DNA from: Staphylococcus marylandisciuri
Lineage (GTDB): Bacteria > Bacillota > Bacilli > Staphylococcales > Staphylococcaceae
Assembly (NCBI RefSeq): GCF_025519785.1
Contig: NZ_JAOPKZ010000009.1
Span: 47,532 to 111,531, forward strand
Direction: 5' to 3'
DNA length: 64,000 bases
The stretch's first letter is position 1, and every line of letters starts with the position of its first letter. The translations under genes and the position numbers were made by a program. The notes under the pieces are model-generated. The model was not told the DNA's origin and did no database searches. It was given only the letters and a program-made list of their open reading frames with translations. Positions 1 to 11,700 of the stretch are shown here, in pieces.

Positions 1-251
1 GAATTATCTGTAGCAATGACCACAAAATCAGCTTGAGTAACATCTGACTTTTGATATTTACGTTTACACCAAGTCACTTTTTTATTCGTAACAAATTCTG
101 TTAAATCTCGATGTAAAGTAGGACTAATGACAAGGATGTTGTCAGTATATCGCGCTAATACCAAGATTCGCCGAGCAGCAACTTTTCCTCCACCGATTAC
201 AATTACTTGTTTATCACGTATATCAACCATGAGCGGCATATGACTCGTCAT
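1..251 (-). CDS. cysG: Precorrin-2 dehydrogenase / sirohydrochlorin ferrochelatase, partial
   Basis: The first 83 codons are present; the 3-prime end lies beyond the left edge. The protein opens MTSHMPLMVDIRDKQVIVIG and continues GGGKVAARR, the NAD-binding Rossmann glycine motif of CysG N-domain / Met8p-type siroheme synthases. A later VVIATDN segment fits the same fold. This enzyme oxidises precorrin-2 to sirohydrochlorin and inserts iron, making siroheme for the sulfite reductase encoded upstream. It is the fifth gene of the cys cluster, 30 bp after cobA, with a GAGGG ribosome site before the ATG. Length and C-terminal domains cannot be judged. Confidence 0.85.
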   Translation of the reverse strand, partial: MTSHMPLMVDIRDKQVIVIGGGKVAARRILVLARYTDNILVISPTLHRDLTEFVTNKKVTWCKRKYQKSDVTQADFVVIATDN

Positions 252-281
252 TATAAACCCTCTTTCTACACTAGTCACATA

Positions 282-1055
282 TTAACTTAGTGTACCGCTT
301 GTTAGTTCGTCACTTACTATTTCTTTAAACCAACTGAGGCGTTCTCTTAAATTTACTACTTCACCAACGATAATCATCGCGGGATTTGAAATCTCCTTGG
401 CTTTTATTACAATATCTTCTAGCGTACCTGTTACTGTCTGTTGTTCTTCAGTAGTCCCGTAGTGTACGAGTGCAACGGGAGTATTGAGAGGGCGTCCATT
501 GTCAATTAGCATTTGAGTGATATAAGGCAATTTACGCACACCCATGTATATGCATAACGTTTCTGGACCTTGAGCCAAATGTTCCCAATGAACGTCCTCA
601 TTCACTCCTTCTTTAGTTACAGCAGTTACGAAAGCTACTGATGAACTTAGTCCTCGATGAGTCACAGGGATTCCGGCATAAGCAGGAGCAGCAATCCCCG
701 AAGTTATACCAGGCACTATTTCATAATTAATATGATTTCGGCTTAAAATTTCAGCTTCCTCACCGCCGCGACCAAATACAAAAGGGTCGCCCCCCTTCAG
801 TCGAGTCACAGTATAACCTCTCTTAGCTAAAGCAATCATAGTTTTATTAGTTTCCGATTGAGGAAGTGAATGTCGATTAGGATTCTTACCACAGTATAAA
901 AGTTTAGTAGAAGGTTTAGCGTAATTTAAAATTTCTTTATTAACTAACCGATCATATAGAATAACATCTGCTTGTTCTATAGCCCTCAAACCTTTAATCG
1001 TAATTAACTCCGGATCTCCAGGACCAGCTCCAACTATAAATACTTTGCTCATCAT
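282..1055 (-). CDS. cobA: Uroporphyrinogen-III C-methyltransferase
   Basis: This 257-residue SUMT methylates uroporphyrinogen III at C2 and C7 with SAM to give precorrin-2, the first committed step to siroheme. The TP-methylase signatures are clear: VGAGPGDPELIT near residues 8-19 and RLKGGDPFVFGRGGEE at 85-100. The length is usual for a single-domain SUMT, so this is not the fused CysG form; the dehydrogenase is the next gene. It follows cysI by 12 bp. Two adjacent ATG codons are possible starts after GGTGAG. Its position implies siroheme made for CysI rather than cobalamin synthesis. Confidence 0.93.
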   Translation of the reverse strand: MMSKVFIVGAGPGDPELITIKGLRAIEQADVILYDRLVNKEILNYAKPSTKLLYCGKNPNRHSLPQSETNKTMIALAKRGYTVTRLKGGDPFVFGRGGEEAEILSRNHINYEIVPGITSGIAAPAYAGIPVTHRGLSSSVAFVTAVTKEGVNEDVHWEHLAQGPETLCIYMGVRKLPYITQMLIDNGRPLNTPVALVHYGTTEEQQTVTGTLEDIVIKAKEISNPAMIIVGEVVNLRERLSWFKEIVSDELTSGTLS

Positions 1056-1067
1056 CTCACCACTTTA

Positions 1068-2804
1068 TCATTTAATATTTTGATGAAAATCACGTCCATC
1101 GGTCGTTTTCTCTACAATTCCTGCTCTAATGACGTAATCACCGAAGTGTTCTCCTTCTTGTTTGTCCTTACCATAATCAATCAAGATAGGTCGTAGACTT
1201 TGCAAAATTTCGTCTTCCCCTATGTTTTCTTTATATAACTTGCTTAAACGATCACCTTTGAAACCGCCACCTAGATACATATTGTATTTACCAGGCCCTT
1301 TACCAATAAAGCCTATTTCAGCTAAAGCTGGTCTCGCACACCCATTAGGACAACCTGTCATACGAATAGTAATCTCTTCTTCATCTACATTTGCTTCATC
1401 GAGAAGATCTTCAATCTTAGAGAGCAATGACGGAAGGTAACGCTCTGCTTCAGCCATAGCAAGTCCACACGTTGGAAAAGCAACACATGACATTGAATTA
1501 CGTCTTAAGCCGGAATAGTTCTTACCATCAGTTAGATCATATTTATCAATTAATGATTGAATTGTTTGTTTATCTTCTGGGTTAACTTCGGATATCGTTA
1601 AATTCTGATTAGGTGTCAACCTAAATAAACCTTTGTGCACTTCTGCAATTTCTCTGATCGCGGTTTTCAACTTATAATTTTCTGTATCTTTAACACGACC
1701 ATTTTGTATAAACAAGGTATAGTGAAGTTTACCTTTTCCTTCCACCCAGCCTAAACGATCACCATTGTCTTCAAATTCAAACTCTCTAGGTTCTTCTATT
1801 TCCCAACCAAGACGTTCGTTGATTTTACTAACTATACTATCCAACCCTAAGCGGTCAATGGTGTATTTAAAGCGCGCTTGTTTACGATCTTCGCGATCCC
1901 CGTAATCACGTTGTACAGTCACTATCTTTTCACAAGCATCTACTACCTTTTCTTTCGGTACATAGCCAGCTAATTTACCAATTTGAGGATACGTTTTGTC
2001 CTCACCATGCGTCATTCCCATACCTCCACCTAAGAGAAGGTTAAAACCGACTAACTGTTCTCCCTCAACTATAGCTACTAAACCAATATCTTGGGAGTAG
2101 ACATCAATATCATTAGAAGGAGGAACTGCAATACCGATTTTGAATTTACGCGGTAAGTAGGTCTTACCGTATATAGGCTCTACTTCTTCACTTTCGTCCT
2201 TAGAATCAGCTACTTTTTCTCCATCCAACCAAATTTCATGGTATGCACCAGTTTGTGGACAAAGGTGATTACTAATTTCATTAGCAAAATGGTTCACTTC
2301 TTCATGTACATCTGATTGGTTAGGATTTGAATTACACATGACATTTCGATTAACGTCCCCACATGCAGCAATCGAATCTAAGCACGCTTTATTTATACCT
2401 TGCATTGACTTTTTCATATTACGTTTAAGAATTCCATGGAATTGGAAGGTTTGTCGCGTTGTTAGCTTCAATGTTCCATTAGCGTAATCATCAGCTATTT
2501 TATCCATCGCTAACCACTGATCCGGTGTACAAGTGCCTCCTGGTAAACGAACGCGTATCATGAACATATATGCTGGCTCGAGCTTTTGTTTACGTCGTTC
2601 TTCACGTAAATCACGATCATCTTGTTGATAAGTGCCGTGAAATTTAGTCAGTTGTGTATCATCACTAGATATTGAACCAGTAAGTGGGTCAGCTAAGCCT
2701 TCTTCAATGGTTCCTCGTAGAAAGTTACTGTTATATTTTATTTTTTCGTTCGCATGCAAGCCATCGACTAGATTATCCCCATTATCCACTTTCGTCTTAA
2801 CCAT
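1068..2804 (-). CDS. cysI: Sulfite reductase, hemoprotein beta subunit
   Basis: This 578-residue subunit reduces sulfite to sulfide with six electrons delivered by CysJ. The ferredoxin-like half-domains are present. The [4Fe-4S]/siroheme ligand cysteines are visible as C440 and C446 ([14 protein letters not shown]) and C485 and C489 ([10 protein letters not shown]). The length matches assimilatory NADPH-dependent CysI. AAAGGATAG six bases before the ATG supports the start. It lies 17 bp after cysJ and before the siroheme genes, so apoenzyme and cofactor genes are co-transcribed. Confidence 0.96.
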   Translation of the reverse strand: MVKTKVDNGDNLVDGLHANEKIKYNSNFLRGTIEEGLADPLTGSISSDDTQLTKFHGTYQQDDRDLREERRKQKLEPAYMFMIRVRLPGGTCTPDQWLAMDKIADDYANGTLKLTTRQTFQFHGILKRNMKKSMQGINKACLDSIAACGDVNRNVMCNSNPNQSDVHEEVNHFANEISNHLCPQTGAYHEIWLDGEKVADSKDESEEVEPIYGKTYLPRKFKIGIAVPPSNDIDVYSQDIGLVAIVEGEQLVGFNLLLGGGMGMTHGEDKTYPQIGKLAGYVPKEKVVDACEKIVTVQRDYGDREDRKQARFKYTIDRLGLDSIVSKINERLGWEIEEPREFEFEDNGDRLGWVEGKGKLHYTLFIQNGRVKDTENYKLKTAIREIAEVHKGLFRLTPNQNLTISEVNPEDKQTIQSLIDKYDLTDGKNYSGLRRNSMSCVAFPTCGLAMAEAERYLPSLLSKIEDLLDEANVDEEEITIRMTGCPNGCARPALAEIGFIGKGPGKYNMYLGGGFKGDRLSKLYKENIGEDEILQSLRPILIDYGKDKQEGEHFGDYVIRAGIVEKTTDGRDFHQNIK

Positions 2805-2821
2805 GCAATCTATCCTTTCTT

Positions 2822-4681
2822 TTAATATATGTCCCGTTGATATTTCTTATCACGTTTCAATTGTTTCAAGTATTCTTCCGCATCTTCTTGAGAAATACTT
2901 CTTTCTTTTGCAATAACTTGTTTAATCGCTTCATGAACATCTTTAGCCATATGCTTTTCATCACCACAAACGTATATAGCTGCGCCGTTCTCTAGCCATT
3001 CATTAAATAATTTGCTGTTTTCAAGTATTTTATGTTGCACGTAAACTTTTTCATCGGTATCACGAGAAAAAGCTACATCTAACTTTTCAAGGTATCCATC
3101 TTTGATCCATTTTTGCCATTCCGTTTGATACAAGAAATCGGTTGTGAAATGTTGGTTACCGAAGAAAAGCCACGTATTTCCTTCTAAATCTAATTCTTCA
3201 CGTTCTTGTAAATAAGATCTAAATGGAGCAACCCCCGTGCCAGGTCCAATCATTATTACTGGCGTTTCGTTATCTTTTGGAAATTTAAAATTAGGGTTAT
3301 GTTTAAGATAGATTGGTACTTTATCCCCAGGCTCAACACGTTCTGCAAATTGGACAGAGCATACACCCGAACGTTCTCTTCCGTGAGCTTCATATCTAAC
3401 AGTTGCAACTGTAATATGTACTTCATCCGGAGCTGCTTGATAACTACTAGCAATTGAATATTCACGAGCTGGGAGTTTGCGTAATAATTGATACAAATCA
3501 TCAGGTTGTAAATCTGTGGTCTTAAAATCTGTTAGTAGATCTATTAAGTCCCGTCCATAAATGTAGTCTTTGATCCATTCTTCATCTTGTTCTTTCTCAG
3601 TTAATTGGTCATTCTTAAACAGAGTAGCTGCCTTTTGAATCAGTGGCTTAGTTAATTTAGTTATTTCAAAGTGACGAGTTAAGGCGTCTTGTAAATTCAT
3701 CTTATCGCCATCTTCGTTAACTTTAATTTCTTGTCCTCTATCCCATCCTAAAACAGCTATAAGTTGGTTAACTAAAGCTGGATCATTCTCTGGGAGCACT
3801 ACTAAGCAGTCACCAGGTTCATATTCTTCATTAAAATCTTCTAGTAATAATTCGATGTGACGTGTTTCTTTATTCGATCCTCGTCCGTTTAAATTGATAT
3901 TTTCTAGTACTTCTGCATAGAACGGGTTCGCCTTTGAATGCTTATGTTGTTGTTCAGATTGAATAGTTTCACTAACCACTTCTTCAGCTTGAGCAGTACT
4001 ACCTGTCTCTTCGTTTAAAGCATCTATGACTTTAGCAATCCACTTTTCAGCATCTTCATCGTAATCCACGTCACAGTCTATTCTTTCGTATAGGCGTTCT
4101 GCACCGAGCTCCTCGAGTTTCGAATCAAAATCCTTACCCGTCTGACAAAAATGCTCATAAGATTGATCACCTAGAGCTAGAACTGAAAAACGTACTCCTT
4201 CTAACTTCGGTGCCTTTCTCCCATGAAGAAACTCATGTAATTCTATAGCATTATCAGGTGGGTCCCCTTCACCGTGTGTTGCAGTTACAATAAATAAATC
4301 TTCAACCTTTTTAATGTTACGAGGCTTAATTTCATCCATGCCTTTAACTTCAACTGTATGCCCTAAGCCCTTAAGTCTATCGCCAAACATTTCAGCTACA
4401 CCTTGAGCATTTCCAGTTTCAGAACCATATAACACTGTAATGTCGCGCGCTTTAGGTTGAGCTACATTACTTTGTGCAGATCCTGTTTGAAGTGGTGTTG
4501 CTGTTTCACTAGCTTCAGTACTAGTTGTTTGTGTACTTTTACTATTATCTCCAATATGTTGTATAGCAGTTAGATAACCACTAAACCATGCTTTTTGATC
4601 TGCCGTTAAAGAAGACAATAAGTCATTCGCTTTAGCTGCCTGTTCTTCAGTTAACGGACTATTAGTCACATCTAAGTTCAA
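2822..4681 (-). CDS. cysJ: Sulfite reductase (NADPH) flavoprotein alpha subunit
   Basis: CysJ passes electrons from NADPH through FAD and FMN to CysI. Domains in order are a flavodoxin-like FMN domain ([13 protein letters not shown]), a linker, an FAD domain ([15 protein letters not shown]) and a NADP-binding domain ([18 protein letters not shown]), with a C-terminal tyrosine. The frame is open up to 4753, but I chose the TTG at 4679-4681. It has AGAGGTGG six bases upstream and gives [14 protein letters not shown], which resembles the family N-terminus. The longer version has no convincing ribosome site. The gene is about 180 bp downstream of cysH in the same operon. Confidence 0.93.
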   Translation of the reverse strand: MNLDVTNSPLTEEQAAKANDLLSSLTADQKAWFSGYLTAIQHIGDNSKSTQTTSTEASETATPLQTGSAQSNVAQPKARDITVLYGSETGNAQGVAEMFGDRLKGLGHTVEVKGMDEIKPRNIKKVEDLFIVTATHGEGDPPDNAIELHEFLHGRKAPKLEGVRFSVLALGDQSYEHFCQTGKDFDSKLEELGAERLYERIDCDVDYDEDAEKWIAKVIDALNEETGSTAQAEEVVSETIQSEQQHKHSKANPFYAEVLENINLNGRGSNKETRHIELLLEDFNEEYEPGDCLVVLPENDPALVNQLIAVLGWDRGQEIKVNEDGDKMNLQDALTRHFEITKLTKPLIQKAATLFKNDQLTEKEQDEEWIKDYIYGRDLIDLLTDFKTTDLQPDDLYQLLRKLPAREYSIASSYQAAPDEVHITVATVRYEAHGRERSGVCSVQFAERVEPGDKVPIYLKHNPNFKFPKDNETPVIMIGPGTGVAPFRSYLQEREELDLEGNTWLFFGNQHFTTDFLYQTEWQKWIKDGYLEKLDVAFSRDTDEKVYVQHKILENSKLFNEWLENGAAIYVCGDEKHMAKDVHEAIKQVIAKERSISQEDAEEYLKQLKRDKKYQRDIY

Positions 4682-4858
4682 TAAGTTCCACCTCTTATAA
4701 CTTGATTTAGTTAGGTCATGAAGTTCGTAATTTATAATCATACTGTTCTTCAATCATTAGAATCTATTCTGTGCGATTTTTATAATTCAAAGACGCATGT
4801 TCAACCATCCAAAAGTTTATATATCCAATCATTTTACTAGGATTTTTGTTTAAAAAAA

Positions 4859-5584
4859 TTATGGTTTAGTCGTATGCAAACCACACTCAGTCTTGCCAAA
4901 GTTAGACCATCTTCCAGCACGTGAATCCTCTGAGTTAAATACTTGAGAAGTACACGGGATACATCCAATACTAGGATAGTGATGATCGTGTAGTTCATTA
5001 TAAGGTAATTTATGTGCTTTAATATAATCCCAAACTTCTTTTTCTTCCCAAAAAATTAAAGGACAGATTTTAATTGAATTGAAACGTTCATCTTTATTAA
5101 CGAAATCAGTGTTTGCCCGCGTAGGTGATTGAGCTCTTCTCAAACCGGAAATCCATGCTACTGCTCCAGATAATTCCTCTTCTAAAGGTTTAATCTTGCG
5201 AATATAGCAACATTGATTGGGGTCTTTCTTCCACAATGCCGCACCATACTCTTGAGACTGCTCCTCTAATGTTAAGTCCGGTTTCTTTAATTTAATACGT
5301 AATTCTGGATATTTTTCTTGTACTCGATCTATTAAATCATAAGTTTCTTGAAAATGAAGATCCGTATCTAAGAATATAATTTGCGCATTTGGTTTAACTT
5401 GATAAATTAAATCAATTAGCACCATACTTTCAGCACCGAAACTGCACGAGTAAATAATATCGTTACCATAAGTGTCGTATGCCCATTTCAACACGTGGTA
5501 AGCACCTTTAGTTTCGTCATCTGGCTCGAAATTTCTAAATGGGTCAGATGTAAAACTGTCATAAGTTATTACTTCGTCAGCCAT
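4859..5584 (-). CDS. cysH: Adenylyl-sulfate (APS/PAPS) reductase
   Basis: This 241-residue PAPS-reductase-fold enzyme reduces activated sulfate to sulfite. The ATP-PPase-like loop YSCSFGAESMVL lies at 46-57. Two cysteine pairs, C125-C126 (QCCYIRK) and C208/C211 (CIPC), are the [4Fe-4S] ligands typical of APS-type reductases, so APS is the likelier substrate. C234 in TECGLH is the catalytic cysteine. It is the first gene of the cluster. GGGGG precedes the ATG. No sulfate permease or ATP sulfurylase is visible in the window; they may follow cysG outside it. Confidence 0.94.
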   Translation of the reverse strand: MADEVITYDSFTSDPFRNFEPDDETKGAYHVLKWAYDTYGNDIIYSCSFGAESMVLIDLIYQVKPNAQIIFLDTDLHFQETYDLIDRVQEKYPELRIKLKKPDLTLEEQSQEYGAALWKKDPNQCCYIRKIKPLEEELSGAVAWISGLRRAQSPTRANTDFVNKDERFNSIKICPLIFWEEKEVWDYIKAHKLPYNELHDHHYPSIGCIPCTSQVFNSEDSRAGRWSNFGKTECGLHTTKP

Positions 5585-5605
5585 ATATGTTCCCCCTTAC
5601 ATTAC

Positions 5606-5690
5606 GAGACCAATCCATCCAACACATACCAACTTTGTCGGATTTATATGTTAATAAGGTAACCATTTTTAGTACGTAAGTCAACCCTTT
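5606..5690 (-). promoter_or_regulatory. cysH upstream region: candidate promoter and operator
   Basis: Read on the minus strand, TTGACT (5679-5684) could be a -35 box; the matching -10 is poor. Between it and cysH lies an imperfect dyad, ATCCGACAAAGTTGGTAT, spanning about 5627-5644. Cysteine-metabolism genes in staphylococci are often under CymR, and the dyad could be such a site, but I cannot establish that from sequence alone. Confidence 0.3.
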
Positions 5691-5717
5691 TTCTGAAAAT
5701 TTATAAAATCTACTCTG

Positions 5718-5745
5718 AGGGAAGCTTATAGCTCCCTTTGTGGCG
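5718..5745 (-). terminator. Weak hairpin after panE
   Basis: GGGAGC and GCTTCCC arms with a short AT loop lie about 65 bp past the panE stop on the minus strand, before the cysH promoter. The following tract is only moderately T-rich, so it is a plausible but weak terminator. Confidence 0.35.
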
Positions 5746-5807
5746 CTCACATAACTTAATCGTTTAATTTTACACCAAAATCATTCGATTGTTCTTTACC
5801 ATAAATA

Positions 5808-6665
5808 CTAATTACTTTTATAAGCAGATAGCAGTGTATAAATACTTTCTAAATACGGAACAGCTAAGTGATGTTTTTGAGCACACGAATAAATATAACC
5901 TTGTATGTAGTCAACTTCTAATTGATCACCATTTAATACATCATAGTACATACTCGTCCCCATTTCCTCTGGATAACCACTATAAATATCTAAAATTTCA
6001 TCTATCATATTGTCTGTAAAGTTAAGTCCCTCGGCTTGCGCTACTTTAATCCCATCATTAATTAAGTGACTAATTAACGTGGTCATCCCTTTAACTTTTA
6101 AAATACGAGCCGGTTGACGACCTAAAGCAGTTACAGAATTAATCCCTAAGTTCACTAGCAATTTGTACCAAATTTTACTTTCAATAGCTGATTCTAGTTT
6201 AAGTTTAAGTCCTGAGTTACTTAAATCTTCTTTTAAATATTGAGTATGAGGGGTGTCTTGAAGGTGCAAAATTTCATCTCTAAAATGTTTAACCTCATTC
6301 CCCTCTTTTTGGCCACTAATATATACCACAGCTTGATAAATATGTTGAAACGGTAGTGAGGAAAGTTCTCGATAACCATTCTGGGCTAGTACAACGATAC
6401 TACTTTCATGAGTAATACGTTGTATATCTTGAATAAGTCCGCTTAACTGATGCGCTTTTACAGCAATAAATACCACATCAAACTTCTCGTGCGTATGTGA
6501 AAGACTACTTACCGGAATTTCACTTTTATCCTGATCATTACCCGGGAAATAGTGAACACTTTTATCAACTTTCCCCATCAAAGTTACATCTTTGTGCGCT
6601 CTCAATATTTCATAAGCAATTGTCGTTCCCACTGCACCTGGTCCCACTATACCGTAACGAATCAT
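5808..6665 (-). CDS. panE: 2-dehydropantoate 2-reductase (ketopantoate reductase)
   Basis: PanE reduces ketopantoate to pantoate with NADPH, the second step of pantothenate synthesis. The Rossmann motif GPGAVG is at residues 8-13, and the C-terminal helical ApbA/PanE region holds KLLVNLGINSVTALG. The 285-residue length is normal. It is divergent from panBC across a 70-bp gap that must contain both promoters, so all the ketopantoate-handling genes sit together. Confidence 0.93.
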   Translation of the reverse strand: MIRYGIVGPGAVGTTIAYEILRAHKDVTLMGKVDKSVHYFPGNDQDKSEIPVSSLSHTHEKFDVVFIAVKAHQLSGLIQDIQRITHESSIVVLAQNGYRELSSLPFQHIYQAVVYISGQKEGNEVKHFRDEILHLQDTPHTQYLKEDLSNSGLKLKLESAIESKIWYKLLVNLGINSVTALGRQPARILKVKGMTTLISHLINDGIKVAQAEGLNFTDNMIDEILDIYSGYPEEMGTSMYYDVLNGDQLEVDYIQGYIYSCAQKHHLAVPYLESIYTLLSAYKSN

Positions 6666-6735
6666 TTTAACTTTCCTTTCCTATAGATATTACCTATACT
6701 AAAGATAAGTATATCAAACAAAGGGAGGTATTATA

Positions 6736-8396
<1,661 letters not shown>

Positions 8397-8628
8397 TGCT
8401 CATCTAACTAATAATATTCAATTCGTCTTACACCATAGAAAGACGAGATAAGAGAGATGCTTGTTAGCCGTATCACGATCTTTAACCAATTACTATGCAT
8501 GCACCTTCTACGATAAGCTTATACAATCGCATTTCCGTTCTCACCGCTTTAATAGCTAATTAAATCTATATATCGTTAAGACATTTTTCTAATATCAATA
8601 TCTACTTTATCTTCATCTTATCAAAAAA
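8397..8628. other. Gene-free stretch between panC and the surface-protein gene
   Basis: About 230 AT-rich bases separate the panC stop from the convergent terminator. I find no open frame, and nothing resembling panD. Confidence 0.6.
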
Positions 8629-8681
8629 GGGAGCGGGACTACGAAATCTTTTTATTCAAATTAGATTTCTGTCCCGCTCCC
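8629..8681. terminator. Minimal GGGAGCGGGAC palindrome, bidirectional terminator
   Basis: The arms GGGAGCGGGAC and GTCCCGCTCCC pair perfectly around an inner AAATCT/AGATTT stem. Poly-A lies on the left and AT-rich sequence on the right. It separates convergent panC (plus) and the giant surface-protein gene (minus), so it can terminate both. It is the short form of the repeat found throughout the window. Confidence 0.8.
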
Positions 8682-8718
8682 TATTATTATTAAATTAATA
8701 ATATCTAACTTTTTCTAT

Positions 8719-11700
8719 TTATTCTTCGTTTTCTTCCTTCTTACGACGTCTACCAAATAGGAATATAACACCTAATGCTGCGAAAATAGAACCAAATAAT
8801 GTGCCTTTAGTAGCTTGTTCTCCAGTATCAGGTAAGTTATGTTTTTTCACATCTGAAGATTGATGACTTCCTTGAGCAATATTTGAATTACCCACTGTAA
8901 CCACTGTTGAACTTGTCGCATTACCTGCTTGATCTATTTCCTCAATATAAATCTTTTCGCCATTCTTCAATTTAATATGGTTAGGAATTCCGATCTTCCA
9001 AGTACCATCGTCATTGACTTTACCTGTTAATTCAGTACCATCAGGCAAAGTAATATGAATCATATTTCCAGGTGTTCCATGTTGTCCGGTAATTTGATTA
9101 TCACCTGTATGAATTGGATTGACTGATGGTATTATACCTTCAGAATGAGCTCCAGGATTTTTATTTGATTCAGTACTATCATTTGAATGCTGTTTTTCAG
9201 TACCGTTAGGATTTTCACTATTTTTAGTAGCTCCTGAATGATTTGACCCAGGTTGATCATGTCCATTTATGCTAGGTTCTTTACCACCTTGATTACTAGG
9301 ACTCGTACTATTGCCATTATTATGGTTATTGTGAGTGTCACCATCATTCATACCTTGCTGAACAACAACATGAGATGGTTGAGATGAATTACCAGCTTGA
9401 TCCGTAGATACTACCGTTAAAGAATCTCCTGGATTAAGATTGATATTGCTCGGAACATCAATGATAAACGTGCCGTCTTGATTAGTTTTCCCTGTAACAG
9501 TTGACCCATTTGGGAACGTGATCGTAATCGTTGAACCTGGCTCAGCCGTTCCACTAATTGTAGAATCCCCACTATGAATATTATTCACTTTTGGTTCTTG
9601 TGGTGAAGTTCTGTCTTCAACTTTTACTTCAGCTTCTGATGACGTATTACCTGCTTGATCTGTAGCCGTTACACTGATCGTTTCGCCACCGTTAAGCGTC
9701 ACGTTATCCGGTATTTCCACCGTAAAGTTGCCGTCATCATCTGCTTTTCCTGTCGCTGTTACACCGCCTGGGAACGTCACTGTTACCGTTGATCCAGGTT
9801 CTGCTTGACCACTCACTTGCTTATCTGTACTATTCACACCATTTACTGACGGTTGAGTTGGCGCTGTCTTGTCCGCTACTGTCGTGCTTCCTTCTGATGA
9901 CGTATTACCTGCTTGATCCGTGGCCGTTACACTGATTGTTTCGCCACCGTTAAGCGTCACGTTATCCGGTATTTTCACCGTGTAGTTGCCGTCATCATCT
10001 GCTTTTCCTGTCGCTGTTACACCGCCTGGGAACGTCACTGTTACCGTTGACCTAGGTTCTGCTTGACCGCTCACTTCCTTATCTGTACTATTCACACCAT
10101 TTACCGATGGTTGGGATGGCGCTGTCTTATCCGCCACCGTCTTCGTCGTCTCTCCTGACGTGTTTCCATCGTGATCTGTCGCTGTAATAGTGATGTGCTC
10201 TCCACCATTTAAATCTGTCGGTAAATCTACGGCATAACGACCATCATCGTCCGCTGTCGTTGTGATCGGTTCATGTCCATCTATCTTCACCGTGATCGTT
10301 GAACCGGGTTCTGCTTTTCCTGTTAGCTTGTCTGATTCACTTGTCACGTCATCCGCCGTCGGCGCTTCCGGTGCTGTCTTATCCGCTACTGTCGTGCTTC
10401 CTCCTGATGACGTATTACCTGCTCGATCCGTGGCCGTTACACTGATCGTTTCGCCACCGTTAAGCGTCACATTATCCGGTATTTTCACCGTGTAGTTGCC
10501 GTCATCATCGGCTTTTCCTGTCGCTGTTACACCGCCTGGGAACGTCACTGTGACCGTTGATCCTGGTTCTGCTTGACCACTCACTTGCTTATCTGTGCTA
10601 TTCACGCCATTTACTGACGGTTGAGTTGGCGCTGTCTTATCCGCCACCGTCTTCGTCGTCTCTCCTGACGTGTTTCCATCGTGATCTGTCGCTGTAATAG
10701 TGATGTGCTCTCCACCATTTAAATCTGTCGGTAAATCTACGGCATAACGTCCATCATTGTCCGCTGTTGTTGTGATCGGTTCATGTCCATCTATCTTCAC
10801 CGTGATAGTTGAACCGGGTTCCGCTGTTCCTGTTAGCTTGTCTGTTTCACTTGTCACGTCATCCGCCGTCGGCGCTTCCGGTGCTGTCTTATCCGCTACT
10901 GTTGTGCTTCCTGCTGATGACGTATTACCTGCTTGATCTGTAGCCGTTACACTAATTGTTTCGCCACCGTTAAGCGTCACATTGTCTGGTATTTCCACCG
11001 TAAAGTTGCCGTCATCATCTGCTTTTCCTGTCGCTGTTACGCCACCTGGGAACGTCACTGTCACCGTTGAACCAGGTTCTGCTTGACCACTGACTTGCTT
11101 ATCTGTGCTATTCACGCCATTCACTGATGGTCGAGTTGGCGCTGTCTTGTCCGCCACCGTCTTCGTCGTCTCTCCTGATGTGTTTCCATCGTGATCTGTC
11201 GCTGTAATAGTGATGTGCTCTCCACCATTTAAATCTGTCGGTAAATCTACGGCATAACGTCCATCATCGTCCGCTATCGTTGTGATCGGTTCATGTCCAT
11301 CTATCTTCACCGTGATAGTTGAACCGGGTTCCGCTGTTCCTGTTAGCTTGTCCGTTTCACTTGTCACGTCATCCGCCGTCGGCGCTTCCGGTGCTGTCTT
11401 ATCCGCTACTGTCGTGCTTCCTTCTGATGACGTATTACCTGCTTGATCTGTGGCCGTTACACTGATTGTTTCGCCACCGTTAAGCGTCACGTTATCCGGT
11501 ATTTTCACCGTAAAGTTGCCGTCATCATCTGCTGTTCCTGTCGCTGTTACACCGCCTGGGAACGTCACTGTTACCGTTGATCCTGGTTCTGCTTGACCAC
11601 TCACTTGCTTATCTGTGCTATTCACGCCATTCACTGACGGTTGAGTTGGCGCTGTCTTATCCGCCACCGTCTTCGTCGTCTCTCCTGACGTGTTTCCATC

